The notes: generated from the sequence alone by a model not told the origin. DNA of 14,556 nt from Bacteroidales bacterium UBA4230 (GCA_002395605.1 DGXO01000055.1:1-14556); one strand, 5' to 3'. Shown: positions 7,766 to 14,285, numbered from the stretch's first letter. Numbers and translations are program-made.

Positions 7766-9772
7766 TTACCAGGGTTTCACTACTCCGGGGTTCTTGAAGC
7801 TGAGCTTGGCGGGTTCCTCGCGTACGTCGTCTTCCTTGTAGGTGATGGTCCAGGGATCCTCATTGAGAAGTTCCCATATGCGGGCCTCGGTGCAGGGAGC
7901 CGCAAACCTTATCTGGAGGGCGGGGGTAAGTTCCTCGTTGATGTTGAGGTACACGCCAATCACGCCTTCCTCCCTGGAGATGTGGTTGCTCAGGAAGGGA
8001 AGGTTGCGGGTGAAGACGGGTTTCTCGTAGTTGGCGTCGGCAATCTCGTACTTGAACTGGGGCTTGCCTTCGTACACCAGGGCGCGCTTCTTGACGCCGT
8101 CTTCGTACTTGCCGTTGAATTCGGCCTTGAAGGGGGAGAACATGTGGCGGACATAGTCCTCTACGGGGATAAGTTCCTCACCTGCTTCCATTTCCACAAA
8201 CTTGAAGGAAAGAGGCGTGGTTTTGACTGAGCCGTCCGGGAGGGGCATTTCAAGCGCCTTTTTCTCTACAATCTGCTTGAACCACTTGGCATCGGCCTGC
8301 TCCTCGGGGTCCATATAAACGCGGATATACAGCGGGCAGCCGAATTCGCTCTCCACGCCGTAAATCTTCTTGCCGGAGAGGCGGAGCTGCATGCCGAAGT
8401 TGTTGAGGTCCATCTTGTCCGGCATGGATTCCGTGCGGATGGTTACCTTCTTCACCTGGGTGACGCTTGAAAGGTCCGGGGCCGAAACCTTGAACTTGGT
8501 GGGCACGAAGATGGCTTCCTGAATCTTTTCCGGGGAGGTGACGGAGGGGTCGTAGGTGATATGGACGCGGTGCTTGCCAACGTAGGTCTTTACGCCGTGG
8601 GTGCCTGGAATCTGGGTGAGTTTTCCCTTGAATGCCATTGAGCTGCCAAAGCACTTGACGCTTCTGAGAGGCTCTATGTCAAAGCTCTTGAGGGCGCCGG
8701 CATCCACGTTTTCCATGTTCCATTCCTCGTTGATGGTGGGAAGTTCCGTCTTTCCGCCAATGTATATGCCAACGCACAGAAGTACTATGGTGATGATGGC
8801 GGGGACGAATTTCCAGGCGCCTCCATTGGCCTTTTGGTTAAGGCCTATTTCAATCGCCTTTTTGGAGCAGGCGCCTACGCATTCGCCGCAGAGGGTGCAG
8901 TCCACGCATTCCACCTTGCCTTTTGCTTCGGCGATGTTGATGTGGTAGGGGCACTGTTTGTTGCAGAGGCCGCAGCCGGTGCAAAGGGCGTCGTTCTTGA
9001 CAACGTGCATCACCTGGAGCTTAGGCTTTCCGCAAAGGATTTCCAGGAGGTATCCGGCAAGGCAAAGGACGCCAAGGAGCACCCACCAGGGAAGATGGAG
9101 GCCGATGAGACCCAGGAGCCACCAGATTACGGTGATTCCAAGTATCCATGCCCAGAACTTAAGGGAGTTGGAGATGGCTCCAAGCGGGCACAGGTATTTG
9201 CACCAGAACATGTCTACAAGGAAGCCGCCAAGGATGAGGAGCGTAACGGTAACGATTGACATCCAAAGAGTTATTTCTCCCTTGAAGCCCGTTGCAATGG
9301 CGTAATAAGGGTCAAGGTTCTTGCAGAAAAGTTCGCTGGCCGTTGCGGTCATGTAGAAAATCCAGAACACCAGGATGTATTTCACTATGCGCAGCGCCTT
9401 GTCTGCGATGCTTCCGTTTTTGATGCGGATGGCTTTTATGCCAATTCCCTTGCGGAGTTTCATGAGGAGGTCTTCCACCGTGCCCACAGGGCATAGATAG
9501 CCGCAGAACAGTTTGCTGAACAGGATTACCGCCGCCGCAAGGCATATTCCCAGGATAATCTGTAGGGAACTCATGCTGCAGGGAAGCGAACCCCTTACCA
9601 GGAAGGTTGTGAGGGCCTCCAGCCCTCCCATGGGGCACAAGGCCTCAGGGTTTGCGGGTTCCATCTTTGTGAAAATGAGCCGTGCAAGGCCGGTAACAAA
9701 GAAAATGATTGCGGCAAGAGCGCCCCATTGCAGTACATAGCGGGGCCAGTTTTTCTTAACAGGAGACTTCAT
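7766..9772 (-). CDS. NapH/NosR-like polyferredoxin membrane protein with long periplasmic tail
   Basis: This 668-residue protein has about seven membrane helices (near 14-34, 70-88, 128-147, 168-190, 205-222, 228-247, 321-340). NapH/NosR-type cysteine motifs CGYLCPVG (90-97) and CKYLCPLG (191-198) lie on the predicted cytoplasmic side. Two [4Fe-4S] ferredoxin motifs follow: C264xxC267xxC270xxxC274P and C292xxC295xxC298xxxC302. By topology the region after helix 7 (341-668) is periplasmic. It contains a segment resembling a heavy-metal-associated (HMA) domain, with VKCFGSSMAFKGKL at 372-385 and HRVHITYDPS at 401-410, but the usual CxxC is reduced to one Cys (374). Two further similar segments can be discerned. 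The family moves electrons across the inner membrane. As first gene of the operon, directly upstream of the TonB receptor, it could reduce the imported ligand. The electron-transfer call is firm; the substrate is inferred only. Confidence 0.88.
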   Translation of the reverse strand: MKSPVKKNWPRYVLQWGALAAIIFFVTGLARLIFTKMEPANPEALCPMGGLEALTTFLVRGSLPCSMSSLQIILGICLAAAVILFSKLFCGYLCPVGTVEDLLMKLRKGIGIKAIRIKNGSIADKALRIVKYILVFWIFYMTATASELFCKNLDPYYAIATGFKGEITLWMSIVTVTLLILGGFLVDMFWCKYLCPLGAISNSLKFWAWILGITVIWWLLGLIGLHLPWWVLLGVLCLAGYLLEILCGKPKLQVMHVVKNDALCTGCGLCNKQCPYHINIAEAKGKVECVDCTLCGECVGACSKKAIEIGLNQKANGGAWKFVPAIITIVLLCVGIYIGGKTELPTINEEWNMENVDAGALKSFDIEPLRSVKCFGSSMAFKGKLTQIPGTHGVKTYVGKHRVHITYDPSVTSPEKIQEAIFVPTKFKVSAPDLSSVTQVKKVTIRTESMPDKMDLNNFGMQLRLSGKKIYGVESEFGCPLYIRVYMDPEEQADAKWFKQIVEKKALEMPLPDGSVKTTPLSFKFVEMEAGEELIPVEDYVRHMFSPFKAEFNGKYEDGVKKRALVYEGKPQFKYEIADANYEKPVFTRNLPFLSNHISREEGVIGVYLNINEELTPALQIRFAAPCTEARIWELLNEDPWTITYKEDDVREEPAKLSFKNPGVVKPW

Positions 9773-9797
9773 GGTAGATTCGTTTCGGTTAGTTTCA

Positions 9798-9828
9798 CAA
9801 AATTAGTAAAAACTTTCTAAAAAACAAG
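9798..9828 (-). promoter_or_regulatory. Bacteroidota-type promoter of the six-gene operon
   Basis: On the minus strand a perfect -7 box TAATTTTG (consensus TAnnTTTG) occupies 9805-9798, with a -33 TTG at 9827-9825 separated from it by 19 nt. This spacing is the usual one for the Bacteroidota primary sigma factor. The predicted transcript begins near 9790, giving a leader of about 20 nt before the ATG at 9772. The region is AT-rich, unlike the repeat block next to it. No recognisable Fur-type operator was seen. Confidence 0.7.
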
Positions 9829-9872
9829 CCTTTCCGTTTCTTTTTGTTTCGATTTCCCGCGTTCCGGCCCTT

Positions 9873-9936
9873 CGTCATGCCCGTTCCTTCCTTCGTCATG
9901 CCCGGCCCTTCGTCATGCCCGGCCACGACCGGGCAT
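9873..9936. repeat. GTCATGCCC repeat cluster with perfect-stem hairpin (left block)
   Basis: The 10-mer CGTCATGCCC occurs at 9873, 9894 and 9911. The third copy runs into a hairpin, ATGCCCGG (9915-9922) and CCGGGCAT (9929-9936) around a 6-nt loop CCACGA. The same hairpin and 10-mer occur in inverted orientation at 14151-14237. From memory, repeats of this kind are scattered in intergenic regions of Bacteroidales genomes. No protein is likely to be encoded: the open frames through it translate to low-complexity repeat peptides. Confidence 0.75.
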
Positions 9937-9948
9937 CTACCCTCCTTC

Positions 9949-9978
9949 TGTCATTCCGAGCGAAGCCGAGGAATCTCC
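9949..9978. repeat. TGTCATTCCGAG-type dispersed intergenic repeat
   Basis: The segment begins TGTCATTCCGAGCGAAGCCG and ends AGGAATCTCC, with ATTCC/GGAAT inverted ends. It matches a well-known class of short intergenic repeat seen in many bacterial phyla, often recognised by its translated form CHSERSRGIS. One copy is present here and none was seen in the right-hand block near 14 kb. Confidence 0.65.
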
Positions 9979-9981
9979 TTC

Positions 9982-10186
9982 GGTACTGAGCGTGCACGTT
10001 TTGGCGTGTTTTTGCGCCCGTTGAGTACCCCGGCGGAACTGAACGTGCACATTTTTGCCCGTTTTCGTGCACGTTGAGTACCCAGCGGTACTGGCCGCGC
10101 ACATTTAAGCTAGAAAACGTGTACGTTGAGTCCCCAACGGTACTGATCATACACACTTGAAGTCGAAAACGTGTACGGCGAGTACC
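9982..10186. repeat. Tandem array of four imperfect palindromes, 52-bp period (left array)
   Basis: Four units of 47-48 bp start at 9982, 10035, 10087 and 10139, so the period is 53, 52, 52 bp, with linkers of only 4-5 bp. Each begins GGTACT (GGAACT in unit 2) and ends GAGTACC or GAGTCC. The arms, about 16 bp long and 12-14 matched, contain CGTGCAC or CGTGTAC. The array ends 12 bp from the transposase stop codon. It differs from CRISPR because the linkers are too short and the units are palindromic. The likely role is as REP-like substrates of the adjacent RAYT. Three related units lie at 13988-14139. Confidence 0.85.
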
Positions 10187-10198
10187 TGGCAGTGTGGT

Positions 10199-11113
10199 TT
10201 ATCGAAGTTCTTTGGCGGCCAGTAGCTGCCGGACCACCTTTTCTTTGATGTAAATCGCCGTTGATATTTGATAGGATGACAGGCCGAAATCCCTGTTTAG
10301 GATAAGGATCATTTTGCTCTTGTCGTCATCGGACAGCTGATTAAGATCTTTGCCGGGGAATCGTTTCAGCAGCACCTGTGTCACAATACCGTCTATTTCG
10401 GCCTTGTTGAACTTCTGAAGTTCGCCAAGTCTTCTGGCAATCTGAAACATTACCTCATAGTCCTTGACCAGGGCCGTCTGCAAATCTTTCGGCTCCGGGA
10501 ACAGCCTTAATACCAGGGACGTGTCTACAAATGAGCCGGGGTGAAGGCCCAGATAGGGGTGCACAAGCCAATCCGGGGGCAGCGTCTCCCGGCCAAGCAT
10601 CATCCGAGACAGTTCACGGCCGGAAACCTGGCTTGCCGGAGTTCCGCCAACCAGCTTTGAAATATCCGCGTGATACAACCACGCGGAACTCCAAAGGTAT
10701 CCTCCAACCACTCCCAAACCCTCTTCAAGGCAATTGCGGAGGACGTAGACTATTTCCATGCGCATCTGTGCCTCGGACTCTATGGGTACCAGTTTGAACC
10801 AATAGTCGGCAGGCAGCGGACTGAATCCGTCCCTGACCAGACGCAACGAGAGTTTACGTTTCAAGAAATCAAAGGCCTCAAGGCAATCTGCGCCAGTGCC
10901 GCTCAATATGATATGAATATGATTGGGCATCAGGGTGAAAGCATAAATGCGTATGCCGAATTTGATGGAAATCAGCCCAAGCATAAGCATGCCAAACGCA
11001 TACTGCAAGACATTGTTGAAGATAAGCCCGCCTTGCAGGCCGTCGGTACAGAAGTGATAATAACCTTTTTTTAGTGCGCGGTATTCATCCCGTCTTTTTT
11101 GAGTTTCTTTCAT
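10199..11113 (-). CDS. REP-associated tyrosine transposase (RAYT, Y1/HUH family)
   Basis: The ATG at 11113 gives 304 residues; the frame extends to a TTG at 11134, which is less likely. The motif LMPNHIHIIL places the metal-binding HUH pair at His65/His67. The nucleophile candidate is Tyr123 in EIVYVLRNCLEEGL, corresponding to the YIHLNP...A-G-L block of the Y1_Tnp/RAYT family, and WSSAWLY at 141-147 matches the family's WSS motif. A C-terminal extension of about 150 residues ends in a probable helix-turn-helix (DFGLSSYQISTAIYIKEKVV). These enzymes cut and rejoin single-stranded DNA at REP hairpins. All catalytic residues appear intact. The 3' end abuts a tandem palindrome array; a second array lies about 2.9 kb upstream of the gene. 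The YVLRNC replacement of the usual NP motif marks it as a divergent branch. Confidence 0.85.
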   Translation of the reverse strand: MKETQKRRDEYRALKKGYYHFCTDGLQGGLIFNNVLQYAFGMLMLGLISIKFGIRIYAFTLMPNHIHIILSGTGADCLEAFDFLKRKLSLRLVRDGFSPLPADYWFKLVPIESEAQMRMEIVYVLRNCLEEGLGVVGGYLWSSAWLYHADISKLVGGTPASQVSGRELSRMMLGRETLPPDWLVHPYLGLHPGSFVDTSLVLRLFPEPKDLQTALVKDYEVMFQIARRLGELQKFNKAEIDGIVTQVLLKRFPGKDLNQLSDDDKSKMILILNRDFGLSSYQISTAIYIKEKVVRQLLAAKELR

Positions 11114-11136
11114 GGTGCAAACTATTTTGCCCAAAT

Positions 11137-11191
11137 GAAAGAAAAAAGAGCCGTTTCACCAAAATGAAACGTTTCTTTTGGGCGAAACGGC
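11137..11191 (-). terminator. 42-bp near-perfect palindrome plus T tract, probable terminator of the regulator operon
   Basis: The 21-bp arms at 11150-11170 and 11171-11191 pair at 18 of 21 positions, with ends GCCGTTTC/GAAACGGC and centre GAAACGTTTC. Read on the minus strand, the hairpin is followed by TCTTTTTTCTTTC, as expected for an intrinsic terminator ending transcription from the Kelch-AraC gene about 170 bp upstream. It also lies 36 bp upstream of the transposase ATG, so it could act as a transposase operator or cognate hairpin. Nothing else recognisable was found in the rest of the 247-bp spacer. Confidence 0.6.
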
Positions 11192-11360
11192 ATCTGAAGG
11201 TATTCTGTGAGCGTTTTTAGCCGCCGGTATGGGACTAAAACCTCTATTTAGGGACGAATCTCTGTTGTATTACGTTTTTCCATTGAAAAAAATTTACGTT
11301 TCTTGTGATACAACGCCAAAAAACATGTTTTTTTCACACGGCCAACTCTCCTCCGGCCCT

Positions 11361-13007
11361 CTACACCCCGGCGGTTTTCTTCCATTCCTGGGGAGTCATG
11401 CCCGTGTGGGCCTTGAAGGTGCGGAAGAAGGACTGCTCGCTGGAGAAGCCGGACTCTTCGGCCACATCCGATATCAGCATACCGGGGGCGCTTTTCATGA
11501 GGCCCTGTGCATGACGGATGCGGTAAGAGGCCACAAAATCCGGGAAGGTGGTCCCGGCCTGCGTATTTATACAGGCCGATACATATGAGACATTGGTCCC
11601 TAGAAGGCGTGCCATGTCGGCCTTGGTGAAGCCTTTTTGCGTGTATACCTGATTCCTTTCCATAAGTGTAACCATACGCGACATAAGGTCTTCACGGACA
11701 GGCGTTTCCGGGGTTTCATGAGCCTCGGCGCCGGGGCTCTTCCGGGACCTCAGAAGAACAAGGGCAAGGCCGATTATAAGAGCAAGGGAGAAGAGCCACC
11801 ATAACCAGCCCGGGGAACGGAGTTCCTCATTTGTGGAAAGAATGAAAGCGCTTCGGCCGGTCTCGAAATTGGTCACTAAATTCTCCCTAAGCCTTACGCC
11901 TCCGGCACATGCAAGGCGGCCGTCCCCCAGAAGGACGAAATCGTCCGGATAGACGGGAACCGGCTCAGAGAACCATACTTTAAGCGAGGCTTTTCGGCCT
12001 TCAAAGACGGGGTCGTAAAGAAGCTGTGCTGCATTCAGCCGGCCTTTTTCATCACACCCAAGCAGCCAGGCCGCCCGTGAAGCCCGGTCTACTTGCAACA
12101 CGTTTCCCCAGGTGAGGGCCGAACTGTCCGGGCCGAATTTTGGGAGTGGGTATTCCGTCTCCAGCAGGGAAAACCGGCCGCGGTTCACTCTGAGGAAGGC
12201 ACACTGCGCCTTGTCGGCTTTTGCCGAAGCCGGAACCAGATAGTCGTATTCCCCGATTTTCAAGTCTTCCGCGGACCGAACCGAATTCCCGCCCGTGACG
12301 GCCCATTCTTCAAGAAGGGCTTCGCGGTAAGGTTCGCCGCCTGAGCGGTCTACAATGCCACTGGTGCCTTTCCCATAATTGTCCACCCCGCCGAAAATAA
12401 CGACCTCACCGGGGCCGGACTGCAGTATGTAAGGACGGCTCCGCGGCTCGCCCACGTCCCGGAGATGGGAAAAGCCGGTATCTTCGGCCCAGATTCCAAC
12501 GGCATCCGGAGCGTACCAGTTCCCGCTCACCACAACCCTTCCATCCTCCATGGCGCAGGCCGATGCTCCGGAGCGTTTCCTGTCCAGAATCCCCACAGAC
12601 TGGAAGGTGTGACTCTCCTTGTCGTAGATTTCCACTCCCCAGCTCTGGCCTATCCCGAAATGCTCTCCTGCACCGCCGCCAAGCATCACCCGGCCATCCG
12701 GCAACCGGGTTATGAAGCCGAAGTCGTGAGAGTAGTTTGCGGGCACTTCATGCCAGGCTCCGTCCTTCAGGTATTCGGCCGTGGCAAGCGGGATATAGCC
12801 ATCCGTGTGTCCGCCAAACCGCGTGAGTTCTCCGTCAATAAGAAGGAGGGCGCCGCCTCCGCGAGGCTTGTTGAGGTCCGGAAGGGGCTCTACGCGGATT
12901 CGGTAAAACGGTACGCCTCCCGCCTCAGGAGCCTGCCCCTCTTCACCGGAAGGGGAGCAGGCCGCGAAGAGCAGTACTGCAATAAATATCAGGACATTAC
13001 GACGCAC
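11361..13007 (-). CDS. Membrane-spanning regulator: lipobox, Kelch-like periplasmic domain, TM helix, cytoplasmic AraC HTH
   Basis: The GTG at 13007 gives 548 residues; a TTG at 13013 is an alternative, and no ATG is available. The N-terminus RRNVLIFIAVLLFAACS looks like a lipoprotein signal with Cys17. Residues about 40-380 show Kelch/galactose-oxidase-like blades with repeated GG and DGR turns (LTRFGGHTDGY, LPDGRVMLGGGAG, MEDGRVVVSG, VVIFGGVDNYG). A hydrophobic helix WLWWLFSLALIIGLALVLL spans about 401-420. The C-terminal 100 residues are an AraC/XylS DNA-binding domain, with HTH1 near 460-480 and HTH2 near 512-536 (ISDVAEESGFSSEQSFFRTF, then TPQEWKK). It would sense a periplasmic signal and act directly on DNA without a kinase. 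It follows the lipocalin-like lipoprotein gene by 15 bp, so that gene is likely its partner or target. The architecture is clear; the ligand is unknown. Confidence 0.85.
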   Translation of the reverse strand: MRRNVLIFIAVLLFAACSPSGEEGQAPEAGGVPFYRIRVEPLPDLNKPRGGGALLLIDGELTRFGGHTDGYIPLATAEYLKDGAWHEVPANYSHDFGFITRLPDGRVMLGGGAGEHFGIGQSWGVEIYDKESHTFQSVGILDRKRSGASACAMEDGRVVVSGNWYAPDAVGIWAEDTGFSHLRDVGEPRSRPYILQSGPGEVVIFGGVDNYGKGTSGIVDRSGGEPYREALLEEWAVTGGNSVRSAEDLKIGEYDYLVPASAKADKAQCAFLRVNRGRFSLLETEYPLPKFGPDSSALTWGNVLQVDRASRAAWLLGCDEKGRLNAAQLLYDPVFEGRKASLKVWFSEPVPVYPDDFVLLGDGRLACAGGVRLRENLVTNFETGRSAFILSTNEELRSPGWLWWLFSLALIIGLALVLLRSRKSPGAEAHETPETPVREDLMSRMVTLMERNQVYTQKGFTKADMARLLGTNVSYVSACINTQAGTTFPDFVASYRIRHAQGLMKSAPGMLISDVAEESGFSSEQSFFRTFKAHTGMTPQEWKKTAGV

Positions 13008-13022
13008 GCACAAAGATAGGGC

Positions 13023-13889
13023 TTATTTCTTTGTATACGTAGCCATACGCATAAATAGTTCATTGCCTTTGAGGTAGATGTAATGCGTCTCCGTAAACTC
13101 CTGATTGTATGGCTGCCAGTTCTCACATTCCAAAGTCACGGGATCCACCTTATAATAAATGTACTCGTTTTGCTGAGTTTCGGGGTTCCATCCTAGCGAT
13201 TCGGAAGAAGAATACGCCATTTTATAATTAATTGTCAAGACATTGCCTTCAAGGCTCCAGTTTCCGGTATTTTTAGTTGCAGAAATCCCTCCTTCGGCCT
13301 CCTCGGTTTTCCAGGTGGTGTACCATGTGACAGTACCGCTTTCAAAAACCACACGGTCGACACCGCCGTCGGCAGCCACTTCCCAGGTTCCCAGAAGGTC
13401 GGAGGTTTTTATGCCGAAGTCCGCGCCCTTCTTGAAAATGATGACCGAGTCCTCTCCAAAGAAGCCGGAATCCTGCATCAGGTAATCGTCTTTCCAACTC
13501 CACCACGCAACGGGGCCGTCCTGCTTCACTACAGTAATGGTACGAACTCCGGCCCATCCCCAATTCTCAAGGTCGCTTTTTTGCATTTCCCCGGTTTCAT
13601 AATCGGCCTCAAAAACCTCCTTGGCAGTGGTTGTAATCACATTGTTTTCGAGTTTGTAGGTACCCTTGTCCAGTCTATTGCCGCCGGCACCCTGCCACAG
13701 CCACTCGTATGAGCCGTCTTCCTTGAAGGTGACATTGAAATAATGATATTCGTCCAGCCTCATGAGCCAGGTGCCCACAATGCCGTCGTCTTTCTGGTTG
13801 TTTCCGCCCGGGCCTTCCGAATTGGTTTTGCCACAGGAAATTGCCACTGCAGCAATGGCTGCCGCTGCAAGATAAAACAGTTTTTTCAT
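13023..13889 (-). CDS. Lipoprotein with two lipocalin-like domains
   Basis: The ATG at 13889 (288 residues) is preferred over a GTG at 13913 because it starts a classic lipoprotein signal, MKKLFYLAAAAIAAVAISC, with Cys19. After a Gly/Asn-rich linker, two similar halves begin VGTWLMRLDEYHYFNVTFKE (GTW near 39-41) and LLGTWEVAADGGVDRVVFES (GTW near 167-169). Each continues into beta strands ending in a TYKLENNVI or NWSLEGNVLTI type turn, as in Bacteroidota lipocalin-like/DUF5004-type lipoproteins. The protein probably sits in the periplasm or at the outer membrane; a small hydrophobic ligand is possible. It is the first gene of a two-gene unit with the Kelch-AraC regulator 15 bp downstream. The exact family is uncertain and no convincing promoter was identified upstream. 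Confidence 0.8.
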   Translation of the reverse strand: MKKLFYLAAAAIAAVAISCGKTNSEGPGGNNQKDDGIVGTWLMRLDEYHYFNVTFKEDGSYEWLWQGAGGNRLDKGTYKLENNVITTTAKEVFEADYETGEMQKSDLENWGWAGVRTITVVKQDGPVAWWSWKDDYLMQDSGFFGEDSVIIFKKGADFGIKTSDLLGTWEVAADGGVDRVVFESGTVTWYTTWKTEEAEGGISATKNTGNWSLEGNVLTINYKMAYSSSESLGWNPETQQNEYIYYKVDPVTLECENWQPYNQEFTETHYIYLKGNELFMRMATYTKK

Positions 13890-13987
13890 TTTGATTGTTG
13901 ATATCGGTTTCACGCTCCTAATTTACACAGCCTTCCAAGCCGGAATGATACCATTTCAAATAAAGCGCACTAACAAAACGACAATTG

Positions 13988-14139
13988 GGTACTGGACGCG
14001 CACATTGGAGGCTTAAAACGTGCACGGTGAGTCCCGTTTGGTACTGAGCGTACACACTGGAGGCCGAAAACGTGTACGGCGAGGACCGGAAGGTACTCAA
14101 CGTGCACGAAAACGAGCAAAAACGTGCGCGGCCAGTACC
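13988..14139. repeat. Tandem array of three imperfect palindromes, 52-bp period (right array)
   Basis: Units start at 13988, 14040 and 14092 (exact 52-bp period) and are 47-48 bp long. The first two closely match units 3 and 4 of the left array in the same orientation (GGTACTGG.CGCGCACATT, GGTACTGA.C.TACACACT). The third matches the reverse complement of unit 2 (GGTACTCAACGTGCACGAAA). The array lies in the divergent spacer between the lipocalin-like lipoprotein gene and rplC. Confidence 0.85.
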
Positions 14140-14150
14140 GGGGAGGGAAG

Positions 14151-14237
14151 ATGCCCGGTCGCGGCCGGGCATGACGAAGGACGGGCCGGGCATGACGGTG
14201 TGGGCGGGCATGACGAAGGGAAGTGGCGGGCATGACG
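14151..14237. repeat. Hairpin plus four GGGCATGACG repeats (right block, inverted relative to the left)
   Basis: ATGCCCGG (14151-14158) and CCGGGCAT (14165-14172) form a perfect 8-bp stem around TCGCGG. GGGCATGACG recurs at 14167, 14188, 14206 and 14228. This is the reverse-complement arrangement of the block at 9873-9936, with the asymmetric 10-mer facing outward from the 3.8-kb segment in both places. Confidence 0.75.
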
Positions 14238-14285
14238 GAAAGAGGGGACGGGGAGTGGAAAACTGTTGAAAAAGCTGTTCATAAC

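Noticed and set aside
9791..9814. AGTTT...AAACT inverted repeat over the operon -7 box as an operator
   Set aside because: The arms are only 5 bp in AT-rich DNA and do not match a known Fur or other consensus.
9844..10156. Open frames in both directions through the left repeat block
   Set aside because: Translations such as CHSERSRGIS and HARPRP-like strings are characteristic of intergenic repeats, not proteins.
9982..10186. CRISPR array
   Set aside because: Repeats are about 48 bp and palindromic with 4-5 bp linkers, there are no unique spacers, and no cas genes are nearby.
11318..11334. A6-CATG-T7 palindrome downstream of the AraC gene as a terminator
   Set aside because: The stem has almost no GC pairs and would be weak; the 11150-11191 hairpin with T tract is a better candidate.
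13918..14282. Several 60-100 codon frames in the right repeat block
   Set aside because: They are made of the palindrome units and GGGCATGACG repeats, with no start signals or conserved content.
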